Shown here piece by piece: positions 40,205 to 51,400 of a DNA stretch of 64,000 nucleotides. Position 1 is the stretch's first letter. Each line of letters begins with the position of its first letter. Under the pieces are notes generated by a model. That model was not told where the DNA came from, made no database searches, and worked only from the letters and a program-made list of their open reading frames with translations. Both the position numbers and the translations under genes were made by a program. The DNA is from Acaryochloris sp. CCMEE 5410. GTDB lineage: Bacteria > Cyanobacteriota > Cyanobacteriia > Thermosynechococcales > Thermosynechococcaceae. The stretch is from assembly GCF_000238775.2 (NCBI RefSeq), contig NZ_AFEJ02000001.1, positions 1,054,001 through 1,118,000 of the forward strand. The letters run 5' to 3'.

Positions 40205-41914
40205 CTAAAACAGAAAATACCGCTGAGCCATCGGCAAAACCGTTGCAGGCTCACAGGTTAGAAGCTCACCATCGGCTCTGACTTCATAGGTTTCTGAATC
40301 CACCTCAATTTTCGGCAATGCATCATTTAACTTCATATCCGCCTTACTGAGATTGCGGGTATTGGAGATGGCAACGACATGTTTCTGCAAGCCAATCTGG
40401 TCAGGCACACCTTTTTCCATTGCCGCTTGGGAGACAAAGGTGAGTGATGTGGCTGCGATCGCACCCCCGAATCCACCAAACATGGGTCGCATATGCACTG
40501 GTTGCGGTGTGGGAATACTGGCATTAGCATCCCCCATTTGGGACCAGGCAATAAAGCCGCCCTTAATCACCATTTCCGGTTTAACACCGAACATGGCAGG
40601 CTTCCACAAACAGAGATCAGCCAGTTTACCCACCTCCACCGAACCGACATGGTCGGCAATGCCGTGGGTGATGGCAGGATTAATCGTGTACTTAGCGACA
40701 TAGCGCTTCGCTCGATGATTATCATTGCGATCGCAATCTTCCGAAAGTGGCCCCCGCTGTACTTTCATTTTGTGACCCGTCTGCCAGGTACGAATAATCA
40801 CCTCACCTACCCGGCCCATGGCCTGGGAATCCGAGGCAATCATACTAAACGCCCCCAGGTCATGGAGGATATCTTCAGCAGCGATGGTTTCTCGACGAAT
40901 TCTAGATTCAGCAAACGCCACATCCTCAGGAATACCTGCATCGAGGTGGTGGCACACCATCAGCATATCCAAGTGCTCATCTAGGGTATTGACGGTGTAG
41001 GGCCGGGTCGGATTCGTGGAGGACGGAAGGACATTGGCTTCTCCACAGACTTTGATAATATCCGGGGCATGGCCACCCCCAGCCCCTTCCGTGTGATAGG
41101 TGTGAATCACACGGTTTTTAAAAGCTGCAATGGTATTCTCGACGAAGCCTGCTTCATTTAAGGTGTCCGTGTGAATCGCCACCTGGACATCAAATTCGTC
41201 GGCAACGCTCAAGCAGGTATCTATAGCAGCAGGGGTGGTACCCCAGTCTTCATGCAGCTTCAGGCCCATGGCTCCTGCTTTGACCTGCTCCACTAAAGCA
41301 GCAGGCTGGCTGGAGTTGCCTTTGCCTAAAAAGCCTAAGTTCATAGGAAAGGCGTCGGCAGATTGCAGCATCCGATAGATATTCCAGGGGCCAGGGGTGC
41401 AGGTGGTGGCGTTGGTGCCTGCCGCAGGTCCTGTGCCACCACCGAGCATGGTCGTAACACCGGATGCGATCGCAACTTCAATTTGTTGGGGACAAATAAA
41501 GTGAATGTGGGAGTCAATCCCTCCCGCCGTCAAAATCATCCCCTCCCCGGCGATTGCCTCTGTACCTGGACCGATCACAATATCAATCTTGTCTTGGATA
41601 TAGGGGTTACCCGCCTTGCCAATGGCCACAATCTTGCCGTCTTTAATGCCGATATCCGCCTTGACGATACCCCACCAGTCCAAAATCAGGGCGTTGGTAA
41701 TCACCGTATCCACCGCACCATCGGCATTGGTAATTGGTGATTGGCCCATGCCATCGCGAATCACTTTACCGCCACCAAACTTGACCTCATCCCCATAGGT
41801 GGTATGGTCTTGCTCGACTTCAATAATCAGCTCAGTATCAGCCAGGCGAATGCGATCGCCCACCGTAGGGCCATAGGTTTCCGCATAGGCGCGGCGGTCC
41901 ATTCGATATGCCAT
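40205..41914 (-). CDS. ureC: Urease alpha subunit
   Basis: The 569-aa nickel enzyme hydrolyses urea to ammonia and carbamate. Nickel-site motifs are complete: DSHIHFI (about 135), the carbamylated lysine in [11 protein letters not shown] (about 218), [15 protein letters not shown] (about 275), the catalytic His in [13 protein letters not shown] (about 320) and the late [13 protein letters not shown]. Length is standard. ureD, ureA and ureB lie 14-18 kb upstream on the same strand, separated by kinase and protease genes. The 146 bases upstream show no NtcA-type GTA-N8-TAC site. Confidence 0.98.
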   Translation of the reverse strand: MAYRMDRRAYAETYGPTVGDRIRLADTELIIEVEQDHTTYGDEVKFGGGKVIRDGMGQSPITNADGAVDTVITNALILDWWGIVKADIGIKDGKIVAIGKAGNPYIQDKIDIVIGPGTEAIAGEGMILTAGGIDSHIHFICPQQIEVAIASGVTTMLGGGTGPAAGTNATTCTPGPWNIYRMLQSADAFPMNLGFLGKGNSSQPAALVEQVKAGAMGLKLHEDWGTTPAAIDTCLSVADEFDVQVAIHTDTLNEAGFVENTIAAFKNRVIHTYHTEGAGGGHAPDIIKVCGEANVLPSSTNPTRPYTVNTLDEHLDMLMVCHHLDAGIPEDVAFAESRIRRETIAAEDILHDLGAFSMIASDSQAMGRVGEVIIRTWQTGHKMKVQRGPLSEDCDRNDNHRAKRYVAKYTINPAITHGIADHVGSVEVGKLADLCLWKPAMFGVKPEMVIKGGFIAWSQMGDANASIPTPQPVHMRPMFGGFGGAIAATSLTFVSQAAMEKGVPDQIGLQKHVVAISNTRNLSKADMKLNDALPKIEVDSETYEVRADGELLTCEPATVLPMAQRYFLF

Positions 41915-42060
41915 AGCTGCCCTTTATGAAGACTGATCCAGTAAATTCTAAATCGAACGGTAACGTTTGATCGCTGTAACCTTTACAAAACTCGATATTG
42001 GACCACAGCCATAAAGAGGTTGCCTCAGATTTAGCCCTTTAACCATTGGGGTGAGTCAAT

Positions 42061-43698
42061 CTAGGACGCGTAGGGAAGCGCAACTGTAAAGGTTGTTCCT
42101 TGTCCAAGCTGACTATCAATCTTAATGGTGCCTTTTAGAGATTGAGTGACAATGTTATAGACAATATTGAGTCCTAATCCCGTACCTCCCCGATTGCGGG
42201 CAGTCGTAAAAAAGGGTTCATAAACCTTGGACAAATTTTCAGTAGAAATCCCGCAGCCATCATCACGATAGGTCAACAGGACCTGATCGTTCTGCTGTTC
42301 CAAATGAATCTGGAGTTGTCCAACCTCTCCAGGCTGATATGCATGTTTGATGGAATTCGTGACTAGATTTGTAATTACTTGAGCAAACACCCCTGGATCA
42401 TGAGTGAGGACAATGGAATCATCCCCTGCCAAGTCTAAGGTGAGTCCTGACCGTCTTGCCTGGGGTTCTAAGCTGGTTACCACTTCTCCCACATAGTCTT
42501 TCAGATTAAACGTCCGCAGTTCACGATGGGACTGATCCACTGCAACTTGTTTGAAGCTTTGAATCAAGTCTCCGGCTCGGCCCAGATTGCTATTAATTAA
42601 CTTTGTGCATCGACTGACCACATCAAGGTAATGGTTGAGGGTTGACCGCTTGAGTTGTCCTGTTTCTGCTGCGTTCACAAAGACTGCACTTTCATCGGCA
42701 AGGGTGGACGCTACCGTGATGGTATTGCCAATCGGCGTGTTTATTTCATGGGCGACCCCGGCCACAAGCGCCCCTAAAGCAGCCATTTTTTCGGATTCAA
42801 CTAGACTCGCTTGAGCCGATTTCAGGGTTTCTAGGGTGTGCGAGAGTTCTTGAGTACGGTCTTGAACCCGTTGGTCTAGTTCAGTATTGAGTTGTCGCAG
42901 CTTTGCTTCTGCTGCTTTGCGATCGCGAATATCGCGACAATGCACCACATAATATTCACGACTAGAGAATTGAAGATAATTAAGGGCAATCTCCACAGGC
43001 AGCTCTTGCCCTTCCTTAGTGAGTAACTGAGCTTCAAACCTTAAACGTTGTTGTTCTCTAACCTTTTGTTGAAAGTCGTTCCATTCAGAATCATGGCCCG
43101 TAGCGTTTAGGTCTGTACTAGATAGTTGCAATAACTCTTCTAAGGCGTATCCTAGCAATTCACAGATTGCCCCATTGGCATAGGCGATACTCGAATCTGG
43201 ATTGAACCAGAGAATGCCATCTACAGAATGATCCACCGAGAATTGGGTAAGGGACAGTTGCTGATTGAGCTGCTGAAGTTGCTCTGCTTTTTCGCGCTCC
43301 ACATCATAGAGTTGACTGACATGGCAAAGCTGCAAATGCGTTCTAACGCGAGCTAAGAGTTCAGCTTCTTGAAACGGTTTGCTGATGTAATCAACGGCAC
43401 CCATCTCAAAGCCATGGAGAATGCTTTGGGTATCTGAGCGAGCCGTAATAAAGATGATGGGAATGTTGGCCGTTGCTGCATTGGCTTTGATTTGTTGACA
43501 GACTTCAAACCCATCCATCACTGGCATTTGGATATCCAAAAGGATAAGGGCAGGAGGATGAGTATGGAGGCGTTTGAGGGCCCGTTCCCCACTAATAGCA
43601 GCGGCAACTCGATAACCTGCAGAAGACAAGGTTTCAGAAATAACCTCTAAATTGGCGGGGGTATCATCCACCACCATAATTTCAGTACTACTCTCCAT
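42061..43698 (-). CDS. Response regulator-PAS-histidine kinase hybrid
   Basis: The 545-aa protein has an N-terminal receiver (IMVVDDTPANLEVI, phospho-acceptor in LILLDIQMPVMDG at about residue 57), a short coiled coil, a PAS domain (about 150-270, ending YVVHCRDIRDRKAAEAKL), another coiled coil, a HisKA-type helix with the H-box GVAHEINTPIGNT (about 320) and a HATPase (NLVTNSIKHAY, DDGCGIS, GGTGLGLNIVYN). Its start overlaps the stop of the giant kinase by 11 bases, so it is co-translated and probably receives phosphate from it. It is the second step of a likely phosphorelay. Confidence 0.92.
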   Translation of the reverse strand: MESSTEIMVVDDTPANLEVISETLSSAGYRVAAAISGERALKRLHTHPPALILLDIQMPVMDGFEVCQQIKANAATANIPIIFITARSDTQSILHGFEMGAVDYISKPFQEAELLARVRTHLQLCHVSQLYDVEREKAEQLQQLNQQLSLTQFSVDHSVDGILWFNPDSSIAYANGAICELLGYALEELLQLSSTDLNATGHDSEWNDFQQKVREQQRLRFEAQLLTKEGQELPVEIALNYLQFSSREYYVVHCRDIRDRKAAEAKLRQLNTELDQRVQDRTQELSHTLETLKSAQASLVESEKMAALGALVAGVAHEINTPIGNTITVASTLADESAVFVNAAETGQLKRSTLNHYLDVVSRCTKLINSNLGRAGDLIQSFKQVAVDQSHRELRTFNLKDYVGEVVTSLEPQARRSGLTLDLAGDDSIVLTHDPGVFAQVITNLVTNSIKHAYQPGEVGQLQIHLEQQNDQVLLTYRDDGCGISTENLSKVYEPFFTTARNRGGTGLGLNIVYNIVTQSLKGTIKIDSQLGQGTTFTVALPYAS

Positions 43699-46600
43699 CT
43701 GTTTGCTCCTGGGTCAAATACTCCTGGAGTAAGGTTTCTATTTCTTCCGTACGATACTGTTTAGCTAACTTCAGCAGAGGTTCAGCGAAAGGGAGATACT
43801 GAATATCTGTTTCAACCAAATGTTCCAAGTGTTCCCTGAGATCACCGACATTATCCATTTGGGCAAAGGTCAGCAAGGTTTTCAGAATGTGTGATGCGGG
43901 CATCACCATTTGAGACTCAGAGATGACCTGGGTTTCAAGTTCTCCAGATTGATCCTCATACACCCAGGCCAAATTCAATTGCTCAGCTAACACTCGAAAT
44001 AATGCCTGGGCATCAACCGGTTTAGTCAGGAAGGTATCCCCCCCGCGCTCTACCGCCAGTTGCTGATCGGTTGGTCCAACAGATGCCGAAGAAACTATCA
44101 CTGGAATCCCTTTAAAAGAGGTGAAAGCAGCATCATGGCGCAGGTGCTGTAGAAATTCAAAGCCATCCATCACCGGCATCGCTAAATCTAGAATCACCGC
44201 ATCGGGTTGACAAACCTGAAGTTTTTCCAACCCCTCTTCTCCATTCGTGGCTTCTACAATTTCAAACTCAAGCTGGGCTAGCAGGTTTTGAATGACGGCT
44301 CGATTTTCCCAGCGATCATCCACCACTAATAGGGTGCGACGATCTCCTAAATAGCCCACGACTGGCTGGGAAGGAGATTCAGTCACTGTCATAGCCCCCT
44401 CTTGGGCCAGTGGAACCGTCACACAAAAGGAGAATTCACTACCCGCCCCCAGCTGGCTCGATACTTGTATGTCTCCCCCCATGAGTTGCACAATCCGTTG
44501 GCTAATCGCTAATCCTAACCCGGTACCTTCGGTATGATTGCGTGGATCGCCAACCTGCTCAAACGCCTTAAAGAGTCGAGACAATTGTTCGGTGGCAATA
44601 CCAACCCCTGTATCAATAATTGCAAATCTGAGGGTTGCTTGACCTGCATTAGCCTCAAGCTGCAATATCTGGAAGATCACACTACCTGTTTCAGTAAACT
44701 TGAGGGCATTGCCCATCAAATTAATCAACACCTGCCGGAATCGCTTCTCGTCTATCTCTACCCCTTTGGGAAGATCATTATCCAGTTGAAACAGGAGTTC
44801 AATGCCTTTCTGGGTCGCTTTAAGGTGGAACATATCCAACACTGAGGATAGCAATGTCAGTAAATCGGTTGGATGGGGCTTGAGTTCTAACTTGCGGGCT
44901 TCAATTTTGGATAAGTCAAGGATGTCGTTAATGAGGGTTAATAAATGCGACCCACATTGATGAATGACTTCAAGTCCCCGCTTATCTTTTGACGAGATTT
45001 GGTTGGAGCGGTTGAGGATTTGGGCATACCCAAGGATGCCGTTTAGGGGAGTTCTGAGTTCATGGCTCATATTGGCCAAAAATTCACTTTTGGCCTGGTT
45101 GGCACTATCTGCTATTTCTTTAGCCTCTGCTAGGGCAGAAATCATTTGCTCTAGGGCTGCTGTCCGTTCAGATACCCGCGCTTCCAGTTCTTCATTGATA
45201 TTTTTGAGGGTTTGTTCCGCTTCTTTGAGCTGGGTAATATCCTGAATAGTGCCCAGGATACCAATCACGTAGCCTTCTGCATCCTTAAGAGGAGATTTAT
45301 TCGTTTCTATCCAAGTTTCTTCATTGTCTGCTGTCAACTGGGATTCAATGATGCCCAGCTCTGCTTGGCCTGTTGCCATCACCCGGCGATCGCACTCTAA
45401 ATAGAACGCTGTTTCTTCGGGTTTCCAGGGCAAATCTACATCCCTCATCCCTGAAATTTCATTGGGGTGAATCAATCCTGCCACCTTAGCAAACGCCTGG
45501 TTACATCCCAAATAAACCGATTGTCGGTTCTTCCAAAACACCATTTGTGGAATCGTATCAAGCACCAATTGCAAGAGCTGCTTAGACTCATAGAGTTCTT
45601 GTTCTGCAGCCTTGCGCTCGGTGATATCTGCGGCAATACCAACCGTCCCTGCCATTCTCCCTTGCTCATCTTGAAAGGGCGTTTTAGTCGTCTCTAGCCA
45701 GCCTACTGTCCCATCAGCTTGGGAAAACGGTTCTTCAACCCTTTTGCGGTGCCCAGAAGCCATCACTTTGAAATCATCCTCTCGATAGCTTTGGGCCATA
45801 TCCTGTGGCCAAATATCATAATCCGTCAGACCCATAATTTCACCGACCGACAACCCGCAAGCCTGAGCAAACGGCTCGTTGACCGCAATAAAGTGGCTGT
45901 TTGCATCCTTGAGCCAAGCCATCTGGGGAATGTTATTCAGGAGCGCCTTGAGTTGAGTTTGCTGTTCTATCAGAGCCTGCTCAGCTAATTTACGATCGCT
46001 AATATCCACTGCAATTCCGACCGTGCCAGCAAACTGTCCTTGGGGATCACGGAATGGTGTCTTTGCCGTTTCTAACCATCCCCAGCTTCCGTCTCCTCGC
46101 AGCGTCTTTTCCTCAACCACTTTGCGGGTTCCGGAATGGAGGACCTGTAGGTCATCATGCTGGTAACCTTGGGCAATGTCGGCAGGCGAAAAGTCAAAGT
46201 CGGTTTTGCCCACCATGCTGGCTGGCGAGGTATTGAGCATTTGGGCCAAGGGCTCATTCACGGCAATAAATCGACTCTCTGCATCCTTAATCCAGGCAAT
46301 ATGAGGAATATTATTGAGGAGGGCTTCAAGGTGATTTTGTTTGAGGATTAATTCCTGTTCAGCCGCCTTGCGATCGCTAATATCTCGCACCCGAACAAAG
46401 TTATATTCTTCTCCTTCAAACTCTAAGTAATTCACCACCACTTCCACGGGGAAAAGCTGTCCATCCCTATTTTGATGGTAGGACTCGAGGCTGAAACTCC
46501 CTTGTGCCTTCACAGCTTGCCAATGGGGTTGCCAAAACTCTGACGAGATCGTGGGATTCACATCAAAGACGGACATTAACATAAGGTCATCAATGGAATA

Positions 46601-46933
46601 CCCATGCATCCGAGACGCCGCATGATTGGCATAGGCAAAACCGCCATCGGGTTTGATCCAAAAGATACAGTCGGCAGCGTTATCAACGGAATATTGGGTA
46701 AATTGCAATACTTTTTCAGCCGCTTTGCGATCGCTAATATCTTGCACTTCTGCGAATATGTACCCCTCCCCTTCATATTCCAGATAGTTACCCATTATTT
46801 CTACGGGGAACGTCGAGCCATCTTTCGCTTTAAAAAGGGATTCAAATCGTTCGTATCCATTGAGACTGAGTTTTTCCCAATAGTTTGACCAGATCTCGGT
46901 TGGGAAAAGGGGGTCGATATCCCAAATAAACAT
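43688..46933 (-). CDS. C-terminal part of interrupted giant sensor kinase: PAS-rich hybrid histidine kinase
   Basis: Host coding sequence runs from 47133 to 43688; the first ATG after the insertion is at 46933, inside a PAS domain. The 1081-aa product contains about five PAS domains, each ending in ISDRKAAE-like linkers, a coiled coil, a HisKA domain with H-box MSHELRTPLNGILGY (about 635), a HATPase (NLMGNALKF, DTGVGI, GTGLGLAISQRIV) and a receiver (LLVVDDRWENRAVI, VILDLAMPVMDG, about 880-1000) with a helical tail. Whether it is translated on its own is uncertain. Deletion of the insertion joins it in frame to the gene at 48432. Confidence 0.85.
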   Translation of the reverse strand: MFIWDIDPLFPTEIWSNYWEKLSLNGYERFESLFKAKDGSTFPVEIMGNYLEYEGEGYIFAEVQDISDRKAAEKVLQFTQYSVDNAADCIFWIKPDGGFAYANHAASRMHGYSIDDLMLMSVFDVNPTISSEFWQPHWQAVKAQGSFSLESYHQNRDGQLFPVEVVVNYLEFEGEEYNFVRVRDISDRKAAEQELILKQNHLEALLNNIPHIAWIKDAESRFIAVNEPLAQMLNTSPASMVGKTDFDFSPADIAQGYQHDDLQVLHSGTRKVVEEKTLRGDGSWGWLETAKTPFRDPQGQFAGTVGIAVDISDRKLAEQALIEQQTQLKALLNNIPQMAWLKDANSHFIAVNEPFAQACGLSVGEIMGLTDYDIWPQDMAQSYREDDFKVMASGHRKRVEEPFSQADGTVGWLETTKTPFQDEQGRMAGTVGIAADITERKAAEQELYESKQLLQLVLDTIPQMVFWKNRQSVYLGCNQAFAKVAGLIHPNEISGMRDVDLPWKPEETAFYLECDRRVMATGQAELGIIESQLTADNEETWIETNKSPLKDAEGYVIGILGTIQDITQLKEAEQTLKNINEELEARVSERTAALEQMISALAEAKEIADSANQAKSEFLANMSHELRTPLNGILGYAQILNRSNQISSKDKRGLEVIHQCGSHLLTLINDILDLSKIEARKLELKPHPTDLLTLLSSVLDMFHLKATQKGIELLFQLDNDLPKGVEIDEKRFRQVLINLMGNALKFTETGSVIFQILQLEANAGQATLRFAIIDTGVGIATEQLSRLFKAFEQVGDPRNHTEGTGLGLAISQRIVQLMGGDIQVSSQLGAGSEFSFCVTVPLAQEGAMTVTESPSQPVVGYLGDRRTLLVVDDRWENRAVIQNLLAQLEFEIVEATNGEEGLEKLQVCQPDAVILDLAMPVMDGFEFLQHLRHDAAFTSFKGIPVIVSSASVGPTDQQLAVERGGDTFLTKPVDAQALFRVLAEQLNLAWVYEDQSGELETQVISESQMVMPASHILKTLLTFAQMDNVGDLREHLEHLVETDIQYLPFAEPLLKLAKQYRTEEIETLLQEYLTQEQTDGE

Positions 46934-47133
46934 CTGCTTCAGCTCATCCGGGGGATAGCTTAAGGCTGCACAGGCCGAACGATTGACATTGATCAGACTG
47001 CCTGTCCGGTTAATCCAAAAAATACTAGTCGCCGTATTCTCAGATGCAAATTGAGTGAGGATACGCTCTTTTTCAGCTGCTTTTCGTTCACTAATATCTT
47101 GAACTTGGGCAAATAAATAACCAATCCCCTGAT

Positions 47134-48462
47134 CAGGGGCAGCGCAAGAAAATCAAGCCTCTGAAAGGCTAGACTGTAAAGGAATAGAAGCACCTAGAAC
47201 TTTGAGCATATACGCTTCATCCATGCTCGCCCGTTTTAGTTTTTGACGGGTACTTTTCTTAAAGGACGTTTCTTGATTCAGGAGGTTGATGCTCCAGCGC
47301 TTCAGGATGGCCATGTTTTCCGGCGCATGTCCTGTGCGGATACGGCTGGCATCTTCGCCAAAGGTCACATCTAAGACCCAGTGGAGTTGGTTCTCAATCG
47401 ACCAATGCTGGCGGATGGCTTTGCCCAACTGCTGAGCAATGGGCGGTAGAGAACTGATGTAAAACATCACCTCATAGGTGGTTTTGTTCCACAAGTGGCG
47501 GGTCCGAGCGACCTTGACGATGCTTTGCAAGCCCTTCCACTGCGCCTGCTTGTACAGAGGACCCATTTTTTGAAGGGACACCGCCCAAACTTGTCGTTTC
47601 TCGCGACGATGGTGTCCGGCTTCCACCCGCACATCATAGCTGTACTCAATGCCCTTAAACTCATTCGCTTCAGCCGTTTCAAACCATTGCTCAACCTGCT
47701 CAAACAGCGTGGGATGATTCTCTTTGAGGGCCAGTACATAGTCTGCGCCTTTGGCCTGAATGCGACAGGCAATCTCGTGCTGAGTCCCCATCGCATCAAT
47801 GGTGATAATGCACCCGGCAATGTCTAACAGCTCTAAAAGGGCTGGGATCGCCGTAATTTCATTGCTCTTGTCCTCGACTTTGACCTGTCCCAGAAACAAT
47901 CGATACTCACTGGCCCAAGCACTGACCAGATGCAAGGCAGATTGGTCTTGATTGCGGTCATAAGAGCCTCTGAGTTGTTTGCCATCAATCGGGATCACTT
48001 GAGCGCCGAGGGCCGTCACCACATGATCCAGCCAGTTCTGGAAACTCCGCTCAAAGGCAGCGGGGCTAATACGCTCAAACACTCGTCGATAGGTGTCTGC
48101 TGTCGGTATCCCGGACGGTAAGCTCAGAAAACTCGACAACCAACTCTGATGACTCATACCATAGGTTTCAATGTCTTCCCATCCCTGTGCGCCACCTAAA
48201 CTGGCCAATAGTCCGATCACGACGATACTGACAAACGGATGCTGCACACCTTGGCCTCCCCGTGGATCAGTTAACTCTTCAAAGCACTCGGTCAGTTGCT
48301 CATAAGCCTGATCGCAATCCGTAGCAGGCAGGAGTGGCGAGGATGAATCAGTGGAAGCTGGTGAGGAAGGGGTCTTGCTGAAACCTGTAGCCATGGGAAA
48401 CCCTTTTAACACAATGGAGTTCCATAGCATATTAACGCCTCATTTTTCTTGCGCTTACCCTG
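47134..48462 (-). mobile_element. ISAs1-family insertion sequence, complete, inside the giant kinase gene
   Basis: A 1329-bp element with imperfect inverted repeats (CAGGGGCAGCGCAAGAAAA left, CAGGGTAAGCGCAAGAAAA right, read inward) and an exact 10-bp duplication ATCCCCTGAT at 47124-47133 and 48463-48472. It has an intact transposase, with end sequences different from the ISAs1 copy at 20806, so it is a separate lineage. It lies in the codons of the fifth PAS domain. Confidence 0.95.
47153..48394 (-). CDS. ISAs1-family transposase
   Basis: About 413 aa from the ATG at 48394 (AAAGGG lies six bases upstream); the frame is open to 48430. ISAs1 motifs: CFEELTDPRGGQGVQHP, first Asp in IPIDGKQLRGSYD, second in ITIDAMGTQHEI and late Glu in HWSIENQLHWVLDV. 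It shares the family core with the copy at 20828 (SNEITAIP and IENQLHW are common to both) but differs widely elsewhere. No frameshift is present, so the element may be active. Confidence 0.93.
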   Translation of the reverse strand: MATGFSKTPSSPASTDSSSPLLPATDCDQAYEQLTECFEELTDPRGGQGVQHPFVSIVVIGLLASLGGAQGWEDIETYGMSHQSWLSSFLSLPSGIPTADTYRRVFERISPAAFERSFQNWLDHVVTALGAQVIPIDGKQLRGSYDRNQDQSALHLVSAWASEYRLFLGQVKVEDKSNEITAIPALLELLDIAGCIITIDAMGTQHEIACRIQAKGADYVLALKENHPTLFEQVEQWFETAEANEFKGIEYSYDVRVEAGHHRREKRQVWAVSLQKMGPLYKQAQWKGLQSIVKVARTRHLWNKTTYEVMFYISSLPPIAQQLGKAIRQHWSIENQLHWVLDVTFGEDASRIRTGHAPENMAILKRWSINLLNQETSFKKSTRQKLKRASMDEAYMLKVLGASIPLQSSLSEA

Positions 48463-51400
48463 ATCCCCTGATACTCAATGTAGTTACTCATGATTTCCAC
48501 AGGGAAAATCGTTTTATCTTTTGCTTGATGAAAAACCTCAAATCTTGAGTAGCCTTTTTTGCTAATTTCAGTCCAGTGATCTGACCAATCTTCCGCAAAA
48601 AAACCAGGCGTAATATCCCAAACGCAAAGATTACACAGCTCATCTGGATCATAGCCTAAGCGAATACAGGCGGACTCATTGACACTAATAAACTGGCCAT
48701 CTGAGTTGATCCAAAAAATTCCAATTTCTGTATTTTCAAGGGCAAACTTTGTGAGAATAAGCTCCTGCTCTCTTACTTTGCGTTCGCGAATATCTCGCAC
48801 AATTTTAGAGGCACCGATCACTTCACCTTGACGGTCAATTAAAGGAGAAATAGTTACTGAGATATCAATGGGATACCCCATTTTGTGGAGCCGAATCGTT
48901 TCAAAGTGCTCAATACACTCCTTATTCTTAAGACGAGCAATAATCTTGACCTCCTCCTTATACCGATCTGGAGGGAACAGCATCAGAATAGGCTGGCCCA
49001 TTGCTTCAGCCTCGGTATAGCCAAATAGGTTAGTGGCCGATTGGTTCCAACTAGTGATGGTGCCATCAAGGGTCTTGGTAATAATGGCATCATCCGTAGA
49101 TTCAACGACGGAGGCCAGTAGGCGAGAGTTGGCCTCCGCCTGCTCGTGCTCAGCTTCTAATCGCTTTTTCTCGCTGATATCCTGCACTAAACCAACGCTA
49201 TAAATGGCTTCACCATCTTGCAAATCCACCAAAAAGACCGTTGTTTCAGACCAAAAATAGGTGCCATCTTTGTGCAGATAGCGTTTTTCCAAAGTGAAAT
49301 CCTCAATCTCCTGGGCATAAAGCTGTTTGAGCTTTGCTTTAGACTCAGGGATATCGTCAGGATGAGTAAACTCAATCACCGACATCCCCAGAAGTTCAGC
49401 GCGGGAATAACCGATGAGCTGGCAAAAATGGTCGTTCACGCGGACACATTGCTGGGTGCTAATATCAACCTCTAAGAACCCCACGGCTGCTTGCTCAAAC
49501 GTTGCTTTTGCACGGGCTTCACTCAAATGGAGGGCTGTCTCCATTTGTTTGCGATCACTAATGTCAAAAATCACTCCTTCAAAATATAGGCATTGATTTG
49601 ATTCATTAAAAATGCCTTTTCCCTTTTCAGTGACCCAGCGGATCGAACCATCTCGATGAAGGATGCGATACTCCATTGAGAACGACTGTCGAGCAGCAAC
49701 GGCTTTGGCTGCAATCTGATCCACCCGTTCAACATCATCAGGGTGAATAATGCTGGCGTAGCTACGATGTCGGTTATAAATAAAGTCAGCCGCAGGATAA
49801 CCAGATAAGTCAGCAATGGCATCACTGACAAACTCTAGGGTCCAATCAGCATCATACTGACTACGGTAGACCGCACCGTCAAGATTGGAGAGCAGGTTAC
49901 GGAATTTCGCCTCACTTTCTCGCAAAGAGATTTCAGCGGCCTTGCGATCGCTAATATCTCGGACAATACTGTGGAAGATCATTTCTTCCTGATATTGAAT
50001 CGGCGTCAAGGTCACTTCTGCCCAAAAGGGTTCTCCATTGGCGCGTTGATGAAGCCACTCAAAGCGGGAACTCCCCCTTTGTAATGCTTCTTGCATCATT
50101 GACTGTGACTTCTCCAAGGAGCGTTGACTGTCAGCTTGTCGCTCCGGTGAAATTTCGGAAGGCTGCAGCCCGATGATTTCAGCTTTGTGGGCATATCCGA
50201 ACAGATCAATAGCGGCTTGATTGCAATCAATAACCCCTCCTTCTGCCAACAAAAGGACGGCATCGGCGGCTTGATTAAATAAGGTTTGCAAACGCTGTTC
50301 TGATGCAGCTAATTGGGCGGTGCGATCGCGGACCCGTTCTTCCAAGTCCTGGTTAAGCTGTTCTAATGCCTGTTGCGCTTGCTGACGCTCTAGCTCTGCT
50401 GCTGCGCGCTCTCCAAAGACTTGCAGCACCATGCGAGCAAATTCTATATTCTCAATGGTCTCATAGTCTAATATGCAAATCACCCCAATCACTTGCCCTG
50501 TACGATCTTTCAAGGCAGTACCCAGATAACTATCGACCCCCATCTCGACTAAATCAGGGTCAAGGGGAAAGGCTTCCTGTACCCCACAAGGACAGTGATA
50601 ATTGCCCTGCTGAATTGATGTTTCACAAGGGGTATGGGCCCTTGGATAGGTCAATTTTGCCTGTAACTGGTTATTGGTATACCAAGCTAAGGTTTCTAAG
50701 GTTTCTCCCCGAATTTGGGATATCAAAACATGGGCGCATTGCAAAGCGTTTGCCATTTGCTCTGCCAGAGTGGGAAACACGGCTTCTCCCGTCACTGACC
50801 CAGTGCTGAACAGGAGGTTTTCCAAGATATGTTTATTGTTCTGGAGTGCTTTCGTCCGCTCATCCACATGTTGCTCTAGTGTCTGAAATAGTCGGGCATT
50901 GGCTAATGCGATCGCAGCTTGAGTACAGAGAAAATTAAGAACAGTGATGCGATCGTGCGTAAATACCCCCGCCGCAGATTGATTTTGCAAATAAAGTAAA
51001 CCGTTGAGGTGGCCTTGATGCAGAATCGGTAAGCACAGAACGCTCCGAGGCTGATGTTTCTGAAGATAATCGTCTATGATCGGCAAGTCAGTCCTTAGAT
51101 CATCAACGGCCAGCGCTTCGTGGGTATTTTTGACATATTGAATCAGTTGAGCCGGTAAATCGGAAGCATTAGCAAACGGGATAGAAGATAAATCAGTATT
51201 CTCAGGGGTAGCAATGGCTCGAATCTGCCAGCTCCCCTCTGGTTCAGGCAGCAAAAGTGCCAGCCGATCGGCACCAGAGTTTTGCAGCATCATTGGTGCT
51301 AGTCGCTCTAGCAGTTCATCCAGATTTAGACCTTCAGAAAGCGCTTGGCTACTTTTGAGAAGGGTAGTTAAGTCAAAAGCTGTATTAATACGGGAGTTGG

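Noticed and set aside
41915-42060. NtcA-type site upstream of ureC
   Set aside because: GTAACCTTTAC has spacing of five, not eight, bases between half-sites.
47124-48472. Natural gene boundary between the two large kinase genes
   Set aside because: The exact duplication and in-frame rejoining show an interrupted single gene instead.
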